Of a stretch of DNA of 64,000 nt, positions 45,428 through 58,984 are shown one piece after another. A program made the translations under genes and the position numbers. The stretch's first letter is position 1, and each line of letters begins with the position of its first letter. Under the pieces are notes generated by a model. The model was given only the letters and a program-made list of their open reading frames with translations. It was not told the DNA's origin and made no database searches. Origin of the DNA: Datisca glomerata (taxonomy: Eukaryota > Streptophyta > Magnoliopsida > Cucurbitales > Datiscaceae); the NCBI GenBank assembly GCA_003255025.1, contig QANY01008225.1, forward strand, positions 248,001 through 312,000, given 5' to 3'.

Positions 45428-45991
45428 TGTTAGGACTGTGCCCTAAAAGCACTGAATTTTATTATATTATTGAGACATTTAATTTTGATTAATAATAAAT
45501 AGTTTATTCTTATATTATATGCAATACATTCTTGTAAAAGGTCCACCAGCATAATAGTACTTGGTTTATGGTTCTATGGAGTTTAGCTCATGGGAACAAG
45601 ATATTTAACCAAGAGTCATTTATGACTTGTAAATAGTTAATGTCACAGTCTAGTGAAGCTGGCGCTTTGCTAAGACAAGATTGTGGTACATTAACTTTAT
45701 TATGTAGAGTGACTTAACTTGGTCACTAGGTGGAGTATCTACTTAATGCACTAGTGTACTTAGAATACATTGAAATGACTAATGAGTCTGATTTTCAGCA
45801 AAGTATTATTAGTTAAAAATTATGACTCATTGTTATTATTTTATGAGTGCTCTCAATCTTGAGAGAGTTATGAGCTCATATTTAATAACTTAGTTGTTTT
45901 GATCTATTAAGAATGAGACTCTATGTGTCAACATATTTCATAGGTTGGATGACTGAGAGTTATTAGATAGTGAGTCCATAGATTCTTAATA
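45428..45991 (+). repeat. truncated 5' LTR of the copia element
   Basis: Matches 50226-50787 closely (shared TAATAATAAATAGTTTATT, CATGGGAACAAG, GAGTATCTA and GAGACTCTATGTGTCAACAT). Similarity stops abruptly after ATTCTTAATA. Confidence 0.85.
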
Positions 45992-47430
45992 TGTTATACC
46001 CAACATGCTTATATAATTTTATTTTATGCACATCACATTTAGATACCATGTGGCTTTAGGTTTGTAAAAGGATAAGCGTTTGTGATCGCATAATGAAGAT
46101 AAAATTAAGCATAATAGATTAAGGTATAAAATGGCTAACCCTATAAGCATGTTATTAATTTTATGTAAATGTAATTTTTAATTTTAATAATCTTGCTAGA
46201 TATTTTATTCGTCGTTGATAAATTGTGATATTATTAAAATTTAGATAAACTTATATTAACTTAAATATAATACTAATTGAGCATGCTTTTTAATCGGAGT
46301 AGGTTGCTAAAGATTAGGTTGGCTAATAATCTAATGTCACTTAGTACCCCACGGTAATAAAAACTCACATTATTTAAAAAATCAAGTGCGAGCGAGATTC
46401 TTAATCAAAACTCACGGTCTCCATTATTGGATCATAGTAAGGTGTCAGAGTACATCGTCTTCAATCTTGGAAGCTTCCTAAAGGAGGGTATCCGAAGTAT
46501 CAGATATTACAAATATGATCTTCGTAATGATCACCTTGATAAGTAAATAACTGAAAACGATATGCCTAAGCATGAGTTGTCTACTTGTGACAAGTCTGAG
46601 GGTGAAATAATGGTATACACTTGACTCATTTTTGTAGTATCCCGCCTAAGCGGTTCTTATTACTTATTTCGAGAGACCAAAGCTAAACGTTAGTAAATTG
46701 CTATATATTAATACTTGATTAGTAGGATTACTATGTATAAATATCATATTGGTAATTATTTGGATTAGACTATCCTACCTAACTTTTTTAAAATGTGCGT
46801 TCTGCCTAAGCGTGCATATGTTTTTGAGAGTTGAGATACCGTTGCGTACATTACAAGTTATTTTTTTGAGTTTTTTTTTTATTTTCATGATATGATGTAT
46901 GTGTTAATTAGAATGTGTTTGTAATGATTGAGAATTTTATTATTTTTTAGTAATTAAAATGTTATCCATAAGCCCATTAGCATCTTTATTGAAAATATTA
47001 TCGACATTAATGGATATTAACTAGAACTTTAATCTAATCGTAAAAAGAAGTAAGTACACTCCTAATTAACGCTACTCTAGACCTTTCTTAGAGTTCAACT
47101 CAGGAGAATAAAATTAATATTGACTATGCAGATAGTTTAAATTTTAGCTCCATGTAACATGGTGTCATTATATGATAAATATGTTGGAACTATAGTAAAA
47201 TCATTCTTCATGGAAGATGATATAATTATTAGTCTCCAGTCAAATGTCTGAAGGGTAATGTTGAACACTAAGATGGAAATGGAAATTATGGTTAATGACC
47301 ATATCGTTATGGTTGGTGTTTTAAAAAATGAGACAGAGATTCCTATAGCCGAAATTGATGGGGAAACCCAAGTCGATTTAGTCTTAGATACCTAAGTGGA
47401 TTCCTTAGATTGGTTTATGATTAATCTACA
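45992..47430 (+). mobile_element. LTR-like block joined into the copia 5' end
   Basis: Starts TGTTATACCCAAC exactly where 5' LTR similarity ends, and is related to the inverted copy at 9240-10640. The missing remainder of the 5' LTR and the primer-binding site do not reappear after it. This suggests a replacement or recombination junction rather than a simple insertion. Confidence 0.5.
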
Positions 47431-50225
47431 GCACATGCAAATCGGGCTGAACTGAATTAGGAACTCTAGATAGCTAAGGATCTTGAAGACACTTATTGTG
47501 TTAAATGTGACCCAGTCAACTTCTTCTTTTGAGCTTAAGCTTAGCCTTTCTAAGATGAAGAATATAAAGATCTCTAAATAGAGTTGACTTAGAGTAAGAA
47601 AGAGAGAGAAAGCTCTAATGGGAAGTGCTTCTATTATGAGAAGACTGGATAGAAGAAAACCAACTAAAAGTTTTTCTTAACTATAAAGAGTTGAAACATG
47701 CATCTCATTAAGAAGTGATCAGTGATCGATTCTACCACATCCTGGCGTGTAGACTCTGAAATCACTAATCACATTCACAATTCTATGTGAAGGTTCTAGG
47801 AAACTAAATGAGAGAGATTGCATGTTTTTCTTTGGATATAGGTATATGCATTATTTTTGGATAGTACATTTATTTCTAAATTTTTTTTTGCATGATATAG
47901 AGTAAAATAACAGTATGCATAGTACATTATAGAAGAGAAAAGTTTCAAGAAAACTATATGTCTATAACATATGTCATGGTCATATTATCTAAGTATGATT
48001 TGAAGACTAGTAAGAGACAGGCTTCATGGCCTTTAAATTTATAAACTCTTACAAGTAAGTGAATTCATTACTGATAAGCATATGACCAAGAGTCCTTTTT
48101 GAGACAGAATGACGTAGAGGTCTGTGACGTTAGTGTTGGAGTATATTACTTGAGTGGACAAGTGAAAGTCTAGGTGAGGGATGTCTATGGGTATAATGTC
48201 AATTTTATTGACGAGTACTTTAGATATGACTATGTTTATCTTATGCTTCTTGATTCTGAAACTTTTGAGAAATCAAATAATTTAGAACAAAAGTCGATTA
48301 GAGAGACAAGCTATGTCTCTTCGATTTGATTGAAGAAGTAAATACCTTTTAATGACATTTACTTACTACAAGGTTAATATCAGGATTGTATTCCAGTTGG
48401 TTACATCTGGATCACCTAGAGAATTGTGTAATAGTAAGGAGAAATGTTTTCTTTTAACACGATAAGATCTATGTGTAGTTATTTAACTGACCTATTTTTT
48501 TAGGATTAGCTTTATAGATTACGTATTTTGAATCTAACATCAACCTTGGATATTCTTGAAACATCACAAGAATTATGAAATGTTCGTAAACTTAGTTTAC
48601 CTAACCTTCATAAATGTGAATGTCTAGCACACGTGCTAAAGGAGAATGTTGCCAAGTTAGATGGTAGATCAAAATAAAATATAACTATAGGCTATGCAAT
48701 AAGGAATGAGAGTTGTTTGTTTCTATAGTACCAAAAATAAGTAGTGTTTGTAAGTATAAACATTGTATTCTTGGAAGAAGATTATATTTCAAAAGTAATA
48801 TCTAGACGCAACACAAACTTAGAAGAATTTTCCAATAGTACGTGTGTCACGCAATCTAGTTTGATAATAGATAAGTCCAGAAGTTAGTGAAAATCCAGTT
48901 AGTCAAGAGAATAAGAATGAAGTACTTCCTCGTACAAAACCTTTTTATAGTGGGAGCATTTCTCATTCATATGAGAAGTAAATGTTCCTAGGAGAGTCTG
49001 ATATGGTAATCTTGATGGAACATAAGATAGATCCCAATCACTACGTTGTAGTGGGAGGGATCATAACCAATTGAGAGATTCATGTTCAAGTGTGATACTT
49101 TCGAGTCCATCTCATAGGAACATGACTCAGATCCCAGAAACTGTATAGAGGTTGTAAATGATGCAAACTAAATCATTGGCTTCAAGCAATGAAATCTGAA
49201 AATGATTCCATTAACTCTAATATAGTATGGAAGCTTGTAGAAGCTCCTAAAGAATTGGGTGTTAAAGATCTATAAGAGGAAGCGAGAAATAGATGCAAGG
49301 TCAAGATCTTTAAGGCTAGACTTGGTGAGAAATGGCATACTTAGAGAGAAATGGCATACTTGAAATGAATATCTTTATGTCTTAATTTTTATATTTGTCG
49401 CTAAAGGTCATGAATTATGATTTACATGATGCAGTAGTCCAGTTGTGTACTTAAGCACGTATTAAAGACTTAGAACATTATGTTGATCATGTAATCAAAT
49501 TTTGATTTTGATCAAAATCATAATGAGGCTTGTCAATACAAGAGAAATGAAGGAAACATAATGATTTTCTTGGTGTTTTATGTAGATGACATTTTGTCAT
49601 CAAGAATGATATAGAATCAAATGTCACCGATAAAACAAAGTTTGTCTGAATTTATGATATCCAAGACTTTGGAAAAATGGTCTTCATTCTAAGAATTAAG
49701 TTCTTTCGAGACTTAAATATAGAGTGATATATTTAACTTGAACTGTGTTGACAATAATATGTTGTGTAGGTGTACAATGATAGATTCTAAGAAAAGGTTT
49801 GTTACCCTTTTAGGTTTGGAACCTATATATTATGTCAGTGTCTTATGACATAGGATGAAATATATAACATGAAGACAGTTCCCTTGTTTTTTTGTAGTAG
49901 AAAGTCTTAAGTATGTTATATTGTACACTGGATGTATATTTCGTAGTAGACTTAGTCAGCAGATATTAGTTGAATCCTAGAGGATTTCACTGGATAGTTG
50001 TGAAGCATATACTCAAGTATCTTAGGAGAACGAGAGATTATGTGCTTATCTATCATGGTGAGAATCTCATACCAGTTCGGTATATGAATTAAGATTTTCA
50101 TTTCTTCAGTGGTAGAACCTAGCAGACCAGTTTACGAAGACTTTAGCCACAAAAATCTTTGGGTCACATGTAAAGAACATTAGGGTTAAGCTGGTTGTAA
50201 AAGTGCTTTAGGGCAAGCGAGAGAT
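47430..50225 (+). pseudogene. degenerate copia gag-pol
   Basis: The order of remnants is canonical copia. A zinc-knuckle remnant is at about 47620-47665 (KCFYYEKTG, with Cys and His positions lost). A protease-like IDSTTSW is near 47720. Integrase YVYLMLLDSETFEK is near 48225-48275. The RT start WLQAMKSE...IVWKLVEAP is near 49180-49245 and the RT core FLVLYVDDIL near 49570. RNase H lead VKHILKYLRRTRDYVLIY is near 50005-50055. A polypurine-like GGGCAAGCGAGAGAT abuts the 3' LTR. Stops are present in every block. Confidence 0.8.
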
Positions 50226-51822
50226 TGTTAGGATTGTGCCCTAAAAGCACTGCAATTCTATTATATTATCGAGACATTTAATTCTGATTAATAATAAATA
50301 GTTTATTATTATATTATGTGTAATACATTCTTGTAAAAAGTCGCATAATAGTACTTGATTTATGGTCCTATGGAGTTTAGCTCATGGGAACAAGGTATTT
50401 AACCAATAGTTATTTATGACTTGTAAATACTTAATTTCACAGTCTAGTGAAGCTGGGCGCTTTGCGAAGAGAAGATTGTAATACATTAACTCTATTATGT
50501 AGAGTGACTTACATTGGTCACTAGGTGGAGTATCTAGTTAATGTACTAGTGTATTTGGAATGCATTGAAAGGACTAGATAGTCTGGTTTTTAGCAAAGTA
50601 CTATCAAATGAAAATTATGACTCATTGCTATTATTTTATGAGTGCTCTCAATTTTCAGAGAGTTATGAGTTCATATTTAATAACTTAGTTATTTTGATCT
50701 ATTAAAAATGAGACTCTATGTGTCAACATATTCCTTAGGTTGGATGACTGAGTTATTAGATAGTGAGTCCATAAATTCTTAATAGCACAATCCATAGACA
50801 CTTTTAATTAAATGATATAGTACCTCTTAGGTAATTCATTTATGTGGTCATAGTAAACTAATCGCTTAGTATCTCTCGTGGAGTACTAGAGATTTGATAA
50901 TTTTACTTGAGGCACCAAGTATAAAAATTACTATAGTTGACCAGTATAATGAATTTGGAACCTAAGGATACGAAGATGTGTATAAATATTAGGCCGATAG
51001 CGTAATTATATATGGTACTATATTATGGAGGGGCATTACATAATGAATAATAGGTCAATATAGTTACGTCGAGTAAAATAAAATATACTTGGAGTTCAAT
51101 TATGATTTTATAGTGGAGTTAATCTAATTAATAATTAATAAATTCGATTATAGATTTAGTCTATAGAGTTTATTAATTATGTAGCCAAATGTATTTTTAT
51201 CCTTATGGTCCCCTTACTAGCTTCGGATTTAAGTTACGTTGTGACGAGACTTGTTTAATAAACAAGTGACACAAAGTGAATACCTTGTAGTCAATCAAGT
51301 GATCTAAAATACTAGCTCAGTGTTTATTCTAAAAGGTCAATGATTAGTTAAAATTAATTAATTTTGTTTAAATTATTAATACACAAACGGTTGGGAATTT
51401 TTTCCCAACCGTTGGTGTGTCAAGGGGAGCTTCACATGTGTTACAAATTGTAACCCATGTGAAGAGATGTCAACATATTCTTTAAAATTTCATTCTGTAC
51501 AGGATGAAGAATAGAATTGAAGAACGGTGGCTTTCATGTTTTCGACATTTTTCTTCCAAAACAATTTTTTGTTTAAATAAAGAAATTCTTTGGCCGAACA
51601 AGTTTTTTGGAAAATAAAAAAATGAGCTAGAATTTTAGTCTGATTTTATTCGAATGCCCACTCGCTTGTGATTTTGATTGACGTTCTGAGGAATAGTAAG
51701 GAAGACTATGAGGTTTTGATTTTTGATCGCCACGCTTCAAGATATATTTTTTTCTAATCATTGTAAATAGATTGTTTCTCGAATAATTCAAGATTCTGTA
51801 TTTATCGCTGTCAATTCCTTCA
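50226..51822 (+). repeat. 3' LTR of the copia element (1597 bp)
   Basis: TG start directly after the polypurine tract, CA end at 51822, then CGTTC. A short inverted repeat CACATGTGTTACAA...TTGTAACCCATGTG lies at 51432-51461, and GGTTGGGAA...TTCCCAACC at 51390-51410. Confidence 0.8.
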
Positions 51823-51827
51823 CGTTC

Positions 51828-53880
51828 AGGTGATGGAGTCAGGTTGCTCACTTTCACAGCACGAGACAATCACGTGCATTCAGCATGTTGGTTGTATGCG
51901 TTCAGGTTGGATATTGTGTATAATTGTCGGAGGTAATGATGTTTTTTTTGTTCGTTCGGTTGTTCTATATATATAGGTGTCCTGTTTGACAATCTACATT
52001 GTGTTTCGTTCTCTGTTATTTGGGGTTGTGCTTCTCTTCTCCTCTCTTTAATCTTTCTCTGCCTTTCAGAATTAGCTCTTCATTTAAAGCTATTTATGCT
52101 GCATCTCACAAGTTCAAATGACATGATTTCTTTTGTAAAAAAAATGACATGATTTTACTGCTCTTTCTTGTTTTTATCATTTGAAATGATGAGTTACTTT
52201 TTTTGTTAAGGCTTGTAAATGATCCTGATAGAGCCATCAAAAAATTCTTTTTGGGAAGGGTATTACCAGTATTTATTTCTATGTTCTCGCCGATCTTTTA
52301 TTAAAGAGTATTATCAAATTCATATAGAAGCATATTAAGGAGGTCAATGTACTTTCTACTTCAAAATTCTATCAAAGTTAGTTTTGAAGTGTTGGTGGTA
52401 ACTAAGATTGGTTCTTTGTGAAATTCTGTTTTCAAAACCTATAGTTATGGATATTTTTTTTATCAATAAGTAGTTATGAATTCAGAGTTATATGAAATAG
52501 AAATTTTCAACTATAGAATTTAAGCTCTATTTACTGTTTTCAAGTGAGATATATTTTTATTTCTTACTTGAATTTATTTAGTCAACTTTATCATCAATTC
52601 AATATGGAGAGAAAAGTAAAAATTTGAAAGCTTGAAGAAGTTCTATGCCTTATTATAGGTTATTTATGAACACATGGCATTTGATATCTATGGTGGATCT
52701 AATTTCTAAATGTTGGCCATGATTTGAAGTTCTTATCATTGTTTGTTGAAAAAGTTCCACTGATTTCTTTTTGGTCTTTTGTCCTTTGCTTGATCTAAAT
52801 ATCTTATATCTTACTGCAACAAATGCTTGTGTTTATAAATGAAATGAATGCTTTATCGTTATTTATCATGGCTTTGTGCACATCCTATGAAGTATTACCA
52901 GAGAACAGGTTTCAATGGCATTTGTTAAGCATAGTTTATTTCTTTTATGGACTGTGGCGCATAGATACCTCTCTTAAGTCCTACGCTAGCATGTTTGGAC
53001 TTATGTGAGACATCACCTCTCTCTTGGACATTCTTGGGTGCACTTTGGACAATTAGGAAATGAGTCCAACACGTTTAACATAGAGTAGTGTTTAATGTTT
53101 CTACTTTCTATTGTGGGCACATCCGATAGATGTTATAACATGTTGTTTCAATTTTTTGGTGCATTTTCCAATCCTTGTAAAATTAAAAAAGAGATGAAAA
53201 TGGAGTTGCTATTGATTATCATACATGAAGCGCAGCTATAGATATTGATTAAAACAACAGAGCAATTACTTATACGTAAAGCTGAATTATTTTTGTCTCC
53301 ATATTTATCCTCTAATGTTCACATTAGATGTTATCTAAAATTACATTATTAGGGTTACCCCATTCATTTGTAGTTTATTTTACTATAGGGGCCTGAGAGG
53401 TTTATTCTACTCTCACAAGCAAGGAATAAAATGCAACATTTTCTGAATTCATAAGTATGTCAAATTCTTTGATGCTGCACTTTTATTTAGTAATTTGTCT
53501 TTGTTTTCAAATGCCCTTCACCTCAACCTATCATGCTTAATGTGGATAAGTTATGCAACTATTGCAGCTTTTTTTTTTCTGGTTATAACGATCTTAATAT
53601 TTTCTATGCATTTTATTTCCCTTGACCATTATATGCTTGAATGGCTTTGAGGACTTACCATGTTTTACTTTTAAGTATAAGAGTGATTCATACTTTGCTG
53701 TTGTATTTTTTATACGGAGTGGTCTTCCATTTTGGTTCCAAGTTATTACATATAGGCACGAGGGGATGGGGATGATAGTTTACAATTGTCAATTTAATTC
53801 ACTGAGATAATTCTCTCTTGTGTTCATGTTTGGACAAACATTTCATAAACACCTCTAGATTATAGAGATGTTCACTTTTT
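51828..53880. other. intergenic sequence after the copia element
   Basis: The first hundred bases are the continuation of the block split by the copia insertion. The remainder is AT-rich with no recognised gene. Open frames at 52823-53008 and 53622-53810 have no family resemblance. Confidence 0.4.
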
Positions 53881-53886
53881 GAGTAT

Positions 53887-54123
53887 AGTGATGTTCACTT
53901 TTTGAGTGTTACTTTAGGGATAGATAATATAATGTTAAGTTACTGAACATAGTTGGACTTCTAATTGATGATAAGTCATTAGCATAGCTCTTTTATTCAT
54001 ACCAATATGTTGGTTTGCTATTGATTATTTTATGGACACGGATCTAATGAATTTTCACTTTATAAATGCAGAATAATAAAAGTGGTTGAATTTAGTTACT
54101 GAGCACAAACTGTAATTAAGGTG
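53887..54123 (+). repeat. direct repeat, copy 1 (about 235 bp)
   Basis: Shares with 56599-56835 the blocks AGTGATGTTCACTTTTT, TAGCATAGCTCTTTTA and CATACCAATATGTTG, and a similar end. The two copies are about 2.7 kb apart in the same orientation. Confidence 0.8.
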
Positions 54124-56598
54124 GTTGTTGTGTGTAATTGTGGGAGGTAAGTACATGTTCTTAAATTGAATCGAAGATCATTTCAATTTTATTTACAAAA
54201 ACATGAACAAAACAATCCAGAGAATAAAGAGGAGTTAAAAGTAAATGAGAATATAATATTTATTAAAATAGTCGAAGTCATTCCTATAACTATTTTTCTC
54301 TGCATAAATACTCCAAACATAGAATGTCTCCAATCATACCCTCAGCTTTAAACTTCACTATAATAGTCCTAAGGTACCTTCTGTCACTTTCTTTTATTTT
54401 CTTAATCTTTTTAAGGCGTCATGGGGTTTGGATTTAACTTAAAACTATTAGTTATGATCATATAACAATTTCATCATTTTGAGTAAGACAAATTCACTTG
54501 CTTGTGCAATGAACCTAACTTTTAGCAACTTAGAGTCACATAGTTATGATAATGAACAAATTGTTTGCTCCACATTTCAACTTCCACTAAAAACAAAAAG
54601 AACCAATTTCCCTCATTAACCTATATTTTTCTGGTTTTGTGGGAATATGCTATTTTTTACCTAAGCTTCATTTTTATAACACTTGTAGATGTAATTGAAA
54701 TTGAAAGTAAAGATTTGAAACATCTCCCAATTTCGATTGTTATAATATATCAAAAGACTTATTAACTCATTCAGTGCTAAATAACTAATTGATTGTAAGT
54801 TTGTAAGTTAATTTTTATTATTTTCTAAACTATTTAAACGGACTTTCATACGTTGGTTGATTGTAGTAAAAGTTTAAACAAAATTCTAAACTTTGATAGT
54901 TCATGCTTTTTATATGCTTCATTTTTGTGCTTGAGTTCTTCATTTTCCTTACATTTTTTAATTTCTGATTTCTAGGCTTTGGAGGTTTAATTTCTTTTGG
55001 AAAGGATAGTTTTATATTATCAAAGCTTTTGTCTTTTAGATGGCTGTGTCGCTTGTTCTCTAGCATTAAGGAACCCAAAATCTCGGTTGGCCTAAGTAAA
55101 ATTTGGGATTGGATTCTTGATTTAGAGCCACTTGGGCTGTGATTTATATTCAAAGATTCGTTCTTTATATAACCGAACCAAAAGATTTACGTTGTTGAGT
55201 ATTGCCCTGAGAGTCTTTTGTTTTTGTGAATTCATATGAAACGTTATTTGAATATGCATCAGTTTCATGAGTTTTGTTTATAATTTGGTAGGTTATAATG
55301 TGCTTTACTTCTTCTATAAGGTTATATCTTGGTTGTATTGTTCAAAACCTTTTTATGCTTATTAGTTTTACTGTTCAAATTGTTGATTATTTACTATAAA
55401 AGATGAGGAATCCTTAAAAACGTCAATCATAATGTGTATGTCTATGATTTATTAACTAAATCATTAATAATTTATTTATGTTGTAGTTGTAAGCTATCTC
55501 ATAGAGAATCTATCAAGTCATACAAATTTAAATCTATACTAAAATGCTTACTTAGTCAATAATATTGGTTGGATGCACTTTTGTACGTTGTGCCCTTTAG
55601 TTGAAGTTGAGTAACGCCTGCTAAATTTTTGGGCCTAACCAACAATGCATACAATATTATGGATTAAAATCAATTAGAAGATATAAGTTTTCTTACTTTA
55701 TTTTATGGTAAAACACATTCTTTAAAGCAAATAAGGAATTATACTTAGGCCATTAATTTTTGGACTCATGTCGAGTTTCTATTCTTCCGTCCAAAAAAAT
55801 AGATGCCATCTTATGTATAATATTATCATCCATTTTAAAGCTTGGGGGATAATTTTCAGTAGAGTTTTTGTTATGGATATCCTATCTCCATTATTTTCTA
55901 GAGGTTTATGACGCAGGAGTTGTTCTGAAGTAGTTTTTTTTGTCTATCTATGCTTGGCAGTCAAAGATATTAGAGATTTGGGTACTGTGGGAATGATCAA
56001 TTGATGCTTAAATTTATATATATACTTGTTCTCTAGAAATTTAACTATGTATTCTGTTTTATTAAAGGGTATAAGTTAATGGCATAATCAACTATCTTTT
56101 GCCAAACTTTCTAACGCCCCCTAAAACGCAATGACCATCTGTTGGAGTCATTACAATGACCCTCCAAGTTAGTCGTATTGCTTTTCTATTTTTGTAGCTA
56201 TGTCTTGTGATAAGTTAAACGATCTATCAAATGAGTCAATAACTGATGGTCTATAATTGAATGAATGTAGATAAAAAACCAAGCATTGTGGTTCCGACCC
56301 GAATTGTTAATAAAGAGTTATATTGGCTGTATTATTCTCTACTTTCTAGCATAAAGAGTCCTTCATTTTCCTGCAATAATATCTCTTTTGTAAACCTCTA
56401 ATTAAAGCTTACAGACACGAGTTTTTCATCCCGCTTATTACCCTTAATGATATACATGCATATGATGTGAAACTGTGTGTGTGGAATTTCTCATAGAACA
56501 TGGATTAGGACACAGAAAACCTTTAGCAATCCAGCAATTGATCTATTCTTAAATGACTTTACTTTGCTTTTCCACCTGAAAATTTTTATATGATGCAT
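54124..56598. other. AT-rich stretch between the direct repeats
   Basis: No gene recognised. GTGTGTAATTGTGGGAGGTAAG at about 54131 resembles GTGTATAATTGTCGGAGGTAAT at about 51917. This suggests that the whole 51.9-57.2 kb region consists of diverged duplicated blocks. Confidence 0.4.
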
Positions 56599-56835
56599 AG
56601 TGATGTTCACTTTTTTAATGTTACTTTAGGGAGAGATAATGCAATGTTAAGTTGCTAAACACAATTGAGATTCTAATTCGTGTTAACTCATTAGCATAGC
56701 TCTTTTACTCATACCAATATGTTGCTTTGTTATTGATTATTTTATAGACATGGATCTAATGAGCTTTCACTTTACAAATGTAGATAATAAAGGTACTTGA
56801 CTTTAGTTGCTGAGTATAAACTGTACTTAAGGTAA
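56599..56835 (+). repeat. direct repeat, copy 2
   Basis: Second copy of the repeat at 53887-54123. It lies about 400 bp upstream of the Helitron Rep remnant. Confidence 0.8.
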
Positions 56836-57012
56836 ATGTTCACCCTTTTATATTTCATGCTTTATTGTTTATATATATTAGACACCATAACATAGCTAAA
56901 TTTTTTGTCTACGATCTTTCTTTCCTAACTATTTAGGAAGCAATTGATGTGATATTCATGTTGTTATGCTTTACTTCATAAAGAAAGATGTGTTCCCCTC
57001 TCTGATATGATA

Positions 57013-57164
57013 TTTACATATCTTTTTACAGCTTCTCAACCTTTGTTGTGTTTCACACACCACCTTGTGAGTTTGATTACATTTTACCTTTACATATCTT
57101 TTTACAACTTCTCAACCTTTGTTGTGTTTCACACACCACCTTGTGAGTTTGATTACATTTTACC
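57013..57164 (+). repeat. 76-bp tandem duplication upstream of the Helitron remnant
   Basis: Two adjacent units beginning TTTACATATCTTTTTACA (57013 and 57089) differ at very few positions and both contain CACACACCACCTTGTGAG. Confidence 0.9.
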
Positions 57165-57248
57165 TTTACTTAAATTCAGTTAAATATACAATAGCATATT
57201 TATGTAAAAATTACTTTTATACGCCTTTTACCCCTTTCAAATCTTATA

Positions 57249-58750
57249 ATGAAACGTAACATTGTTTCTAAATACTCTCAAGTACATGACGCTAGAAAAG
57301 AGATATTACGTAAAAGACAAAGAGAACAATATGCTTTGAAGAAAAAGAAAAGGAAAAACTTATGCACTTTATATAATGAAGATGATAATCAAAGTCATAA
57401 CAAGAGAAGCACCAACAAATAATACATTGATGAACGACAATTAAATACTCCATGAAGATATGTTGATAACAGAGGCATGTTATATTGATGACATCCCACA
57501 CAAACCTCTAATGTTAACCCTAACTCCTAACTGTAATTTTTGTGATGCTAAAAGATTTATTCACGAATCTAACAACTTTTGTTGTTCAGCTGGTAAAATA
57601 GTACTAACAATTAATGATGCACCAAACCTATTACATTCATTATTTTGTTTTGATGATGAGGAATCCGTTGAATTTCGTAAATATGTATGCACATATAACA
57701 ATACATTTGTTTTTACATAATTTGGAGTTGTATGTGATAAAAAACCTATTACAACGGAATAAAGGAATATATACATTCCGAGTACAAGGTCAAATTTATC
57801 ATTACATAAATTATTTACTTCCAAAAGATGACCATCCATCATATTTACAACTTTACTTCTATGATACAGAACATGAAGTGAACAACCGACTATATAATTC
57901 TAAAAGAATGCAACCATCCATCCTACAAAAAATTCTAACCATTATACAGTTAAATCCTTATTACCTATTCTTTCGTAGCCTCAAAGATATTTCAGATTTA
58001 GAAAATTATCAAATTCGTATACATATTGCTATAGAATTAGATCAAAGAATATACAATGCTCATTTTGCTTCACAAGTGGCTGCCATTTGGGTTGAGAATT
58101 CATCCTCATCTGTCAATGTATCTCGAGACATCATCATTCATGGAAAATCAGGAAATAATCATAGAGTTCATTATTATTTTGGCTGCTACGATCCACTATA
58201 ATATCTTTTACTCTTTTCGTTGGGTGAGAATGGTTGGCATCAAGGGATTAATACGATAAATAAAAGAATGTGAGCGCTCAAATCCAATGAACACTTAATT
58301 GAACTACAAAAAATCAGCTTCGAAGAACAATTAATCTACCAAGAATAAAAAAACCTAAAAAACAAAAAAAATGAGATATGATTTCGTGTCGTGAATATTA
58401 TTATTATAAGTTACAAATAAGACCTTTGGATAATTCGATACTATTATATTCAGGTCGACTTCTCCAACAATATGTTATAGATATGTATGTGAAACTAGAA
58501 AGTTCTAGGCTTGATTTCTTCCGTAATAAACTGAGTTAGATCCGAGCAAAATAATATCAAGGAATAATAGATAGCATCCATTATGGTGAACATCATGGGG
58601 GAAAGACTGGGCAAAGAATTATTATTCCAGCATCTTTCATTGGAGGACCCCGTGATATGCGAAAAAGATAATAGATGCAATAGCGTTGGTACAACGATTT
58701 GGGAAATCAGATATCTTCCTGGCGATGATGTGTATTATGTGAATATGTTA
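57249..58750 (+). pseudogene. Helitron Rep N-terminal region, degenerate
   Basis: The + frames give the plant Helitron replicase N-terminal domain in order, with frameshifts and stops. A basic N-terminus starts at 57249 (MKRNIVSKYSQVHDARKE). A Cys-rich block with FCCSAGKIVLT lies at about 57560-57620. EFRKYVCTYNNTFVFT is at 57670-57717, then GIYTFRVQGQIYHYIN and YLQLYFYDTEHE. NPYYLFFRSL is at 57953-57982; LDQRIYNAHF, SQVAAIWVE and YYFGCYDPL run to 58198. Later come ENGWHQG, REYYYYKLQIRP, SGRLLQQYVIDMYVK and IPASFIGGPRDMRKR (to about 58667). The HUH catalytic and helicase regions were not found; the sequence is truncated near 58750. It is the dead 5' part of an autonomous Helitron gene. Confidence 0.88.
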
Positions 58751-58984
58751 TAAGGTGCGAATATATTGTAAGTTATGAATTATGATAATCTCATAATAAT
58801 GATGTTTTCTTTCATTTTTTATTATATCATTAGTTATAATAAAAGAGTGAAAAGTTAAATTTTCTAAGACCATTCAATTACTATAATTTCCTTCTATAAC
58901 ATTATTTATCATAGTATTATCCTTCAATTATTGTGGTGAGGAGTTATTTTGGTAGTTTTGAGCTGGAATTTTTGCAGGAGAGTT

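Larger units (their letters stand above)
45428..51822 (+). mobile_element. Ty1/copia LTR retrotransposon, decayed
   Basis: Bounded by a 5-bp duplication CGTTC (45423-45427 and 51823-51827). LTRs start TGTTAGGA.TGTGCCC at 45428 and 50226; the 3' LTR ends CCTTCA at 51822. Only about the first 560 bp of the 5' LTR remain. A foreign LTR-like block then runs to about 47430, followed by degenerate gag-pol in copia order (protease, integrase, RT, RNase H). Stops and frameshifts throughout; no autonomous function expected. Confidence 0.85.

Noticed and set aside
51627..51869. Minus-strand 80-codon frame
   Set aside because: It crosses the copia 3' LTR boundary and has no family resemblance.
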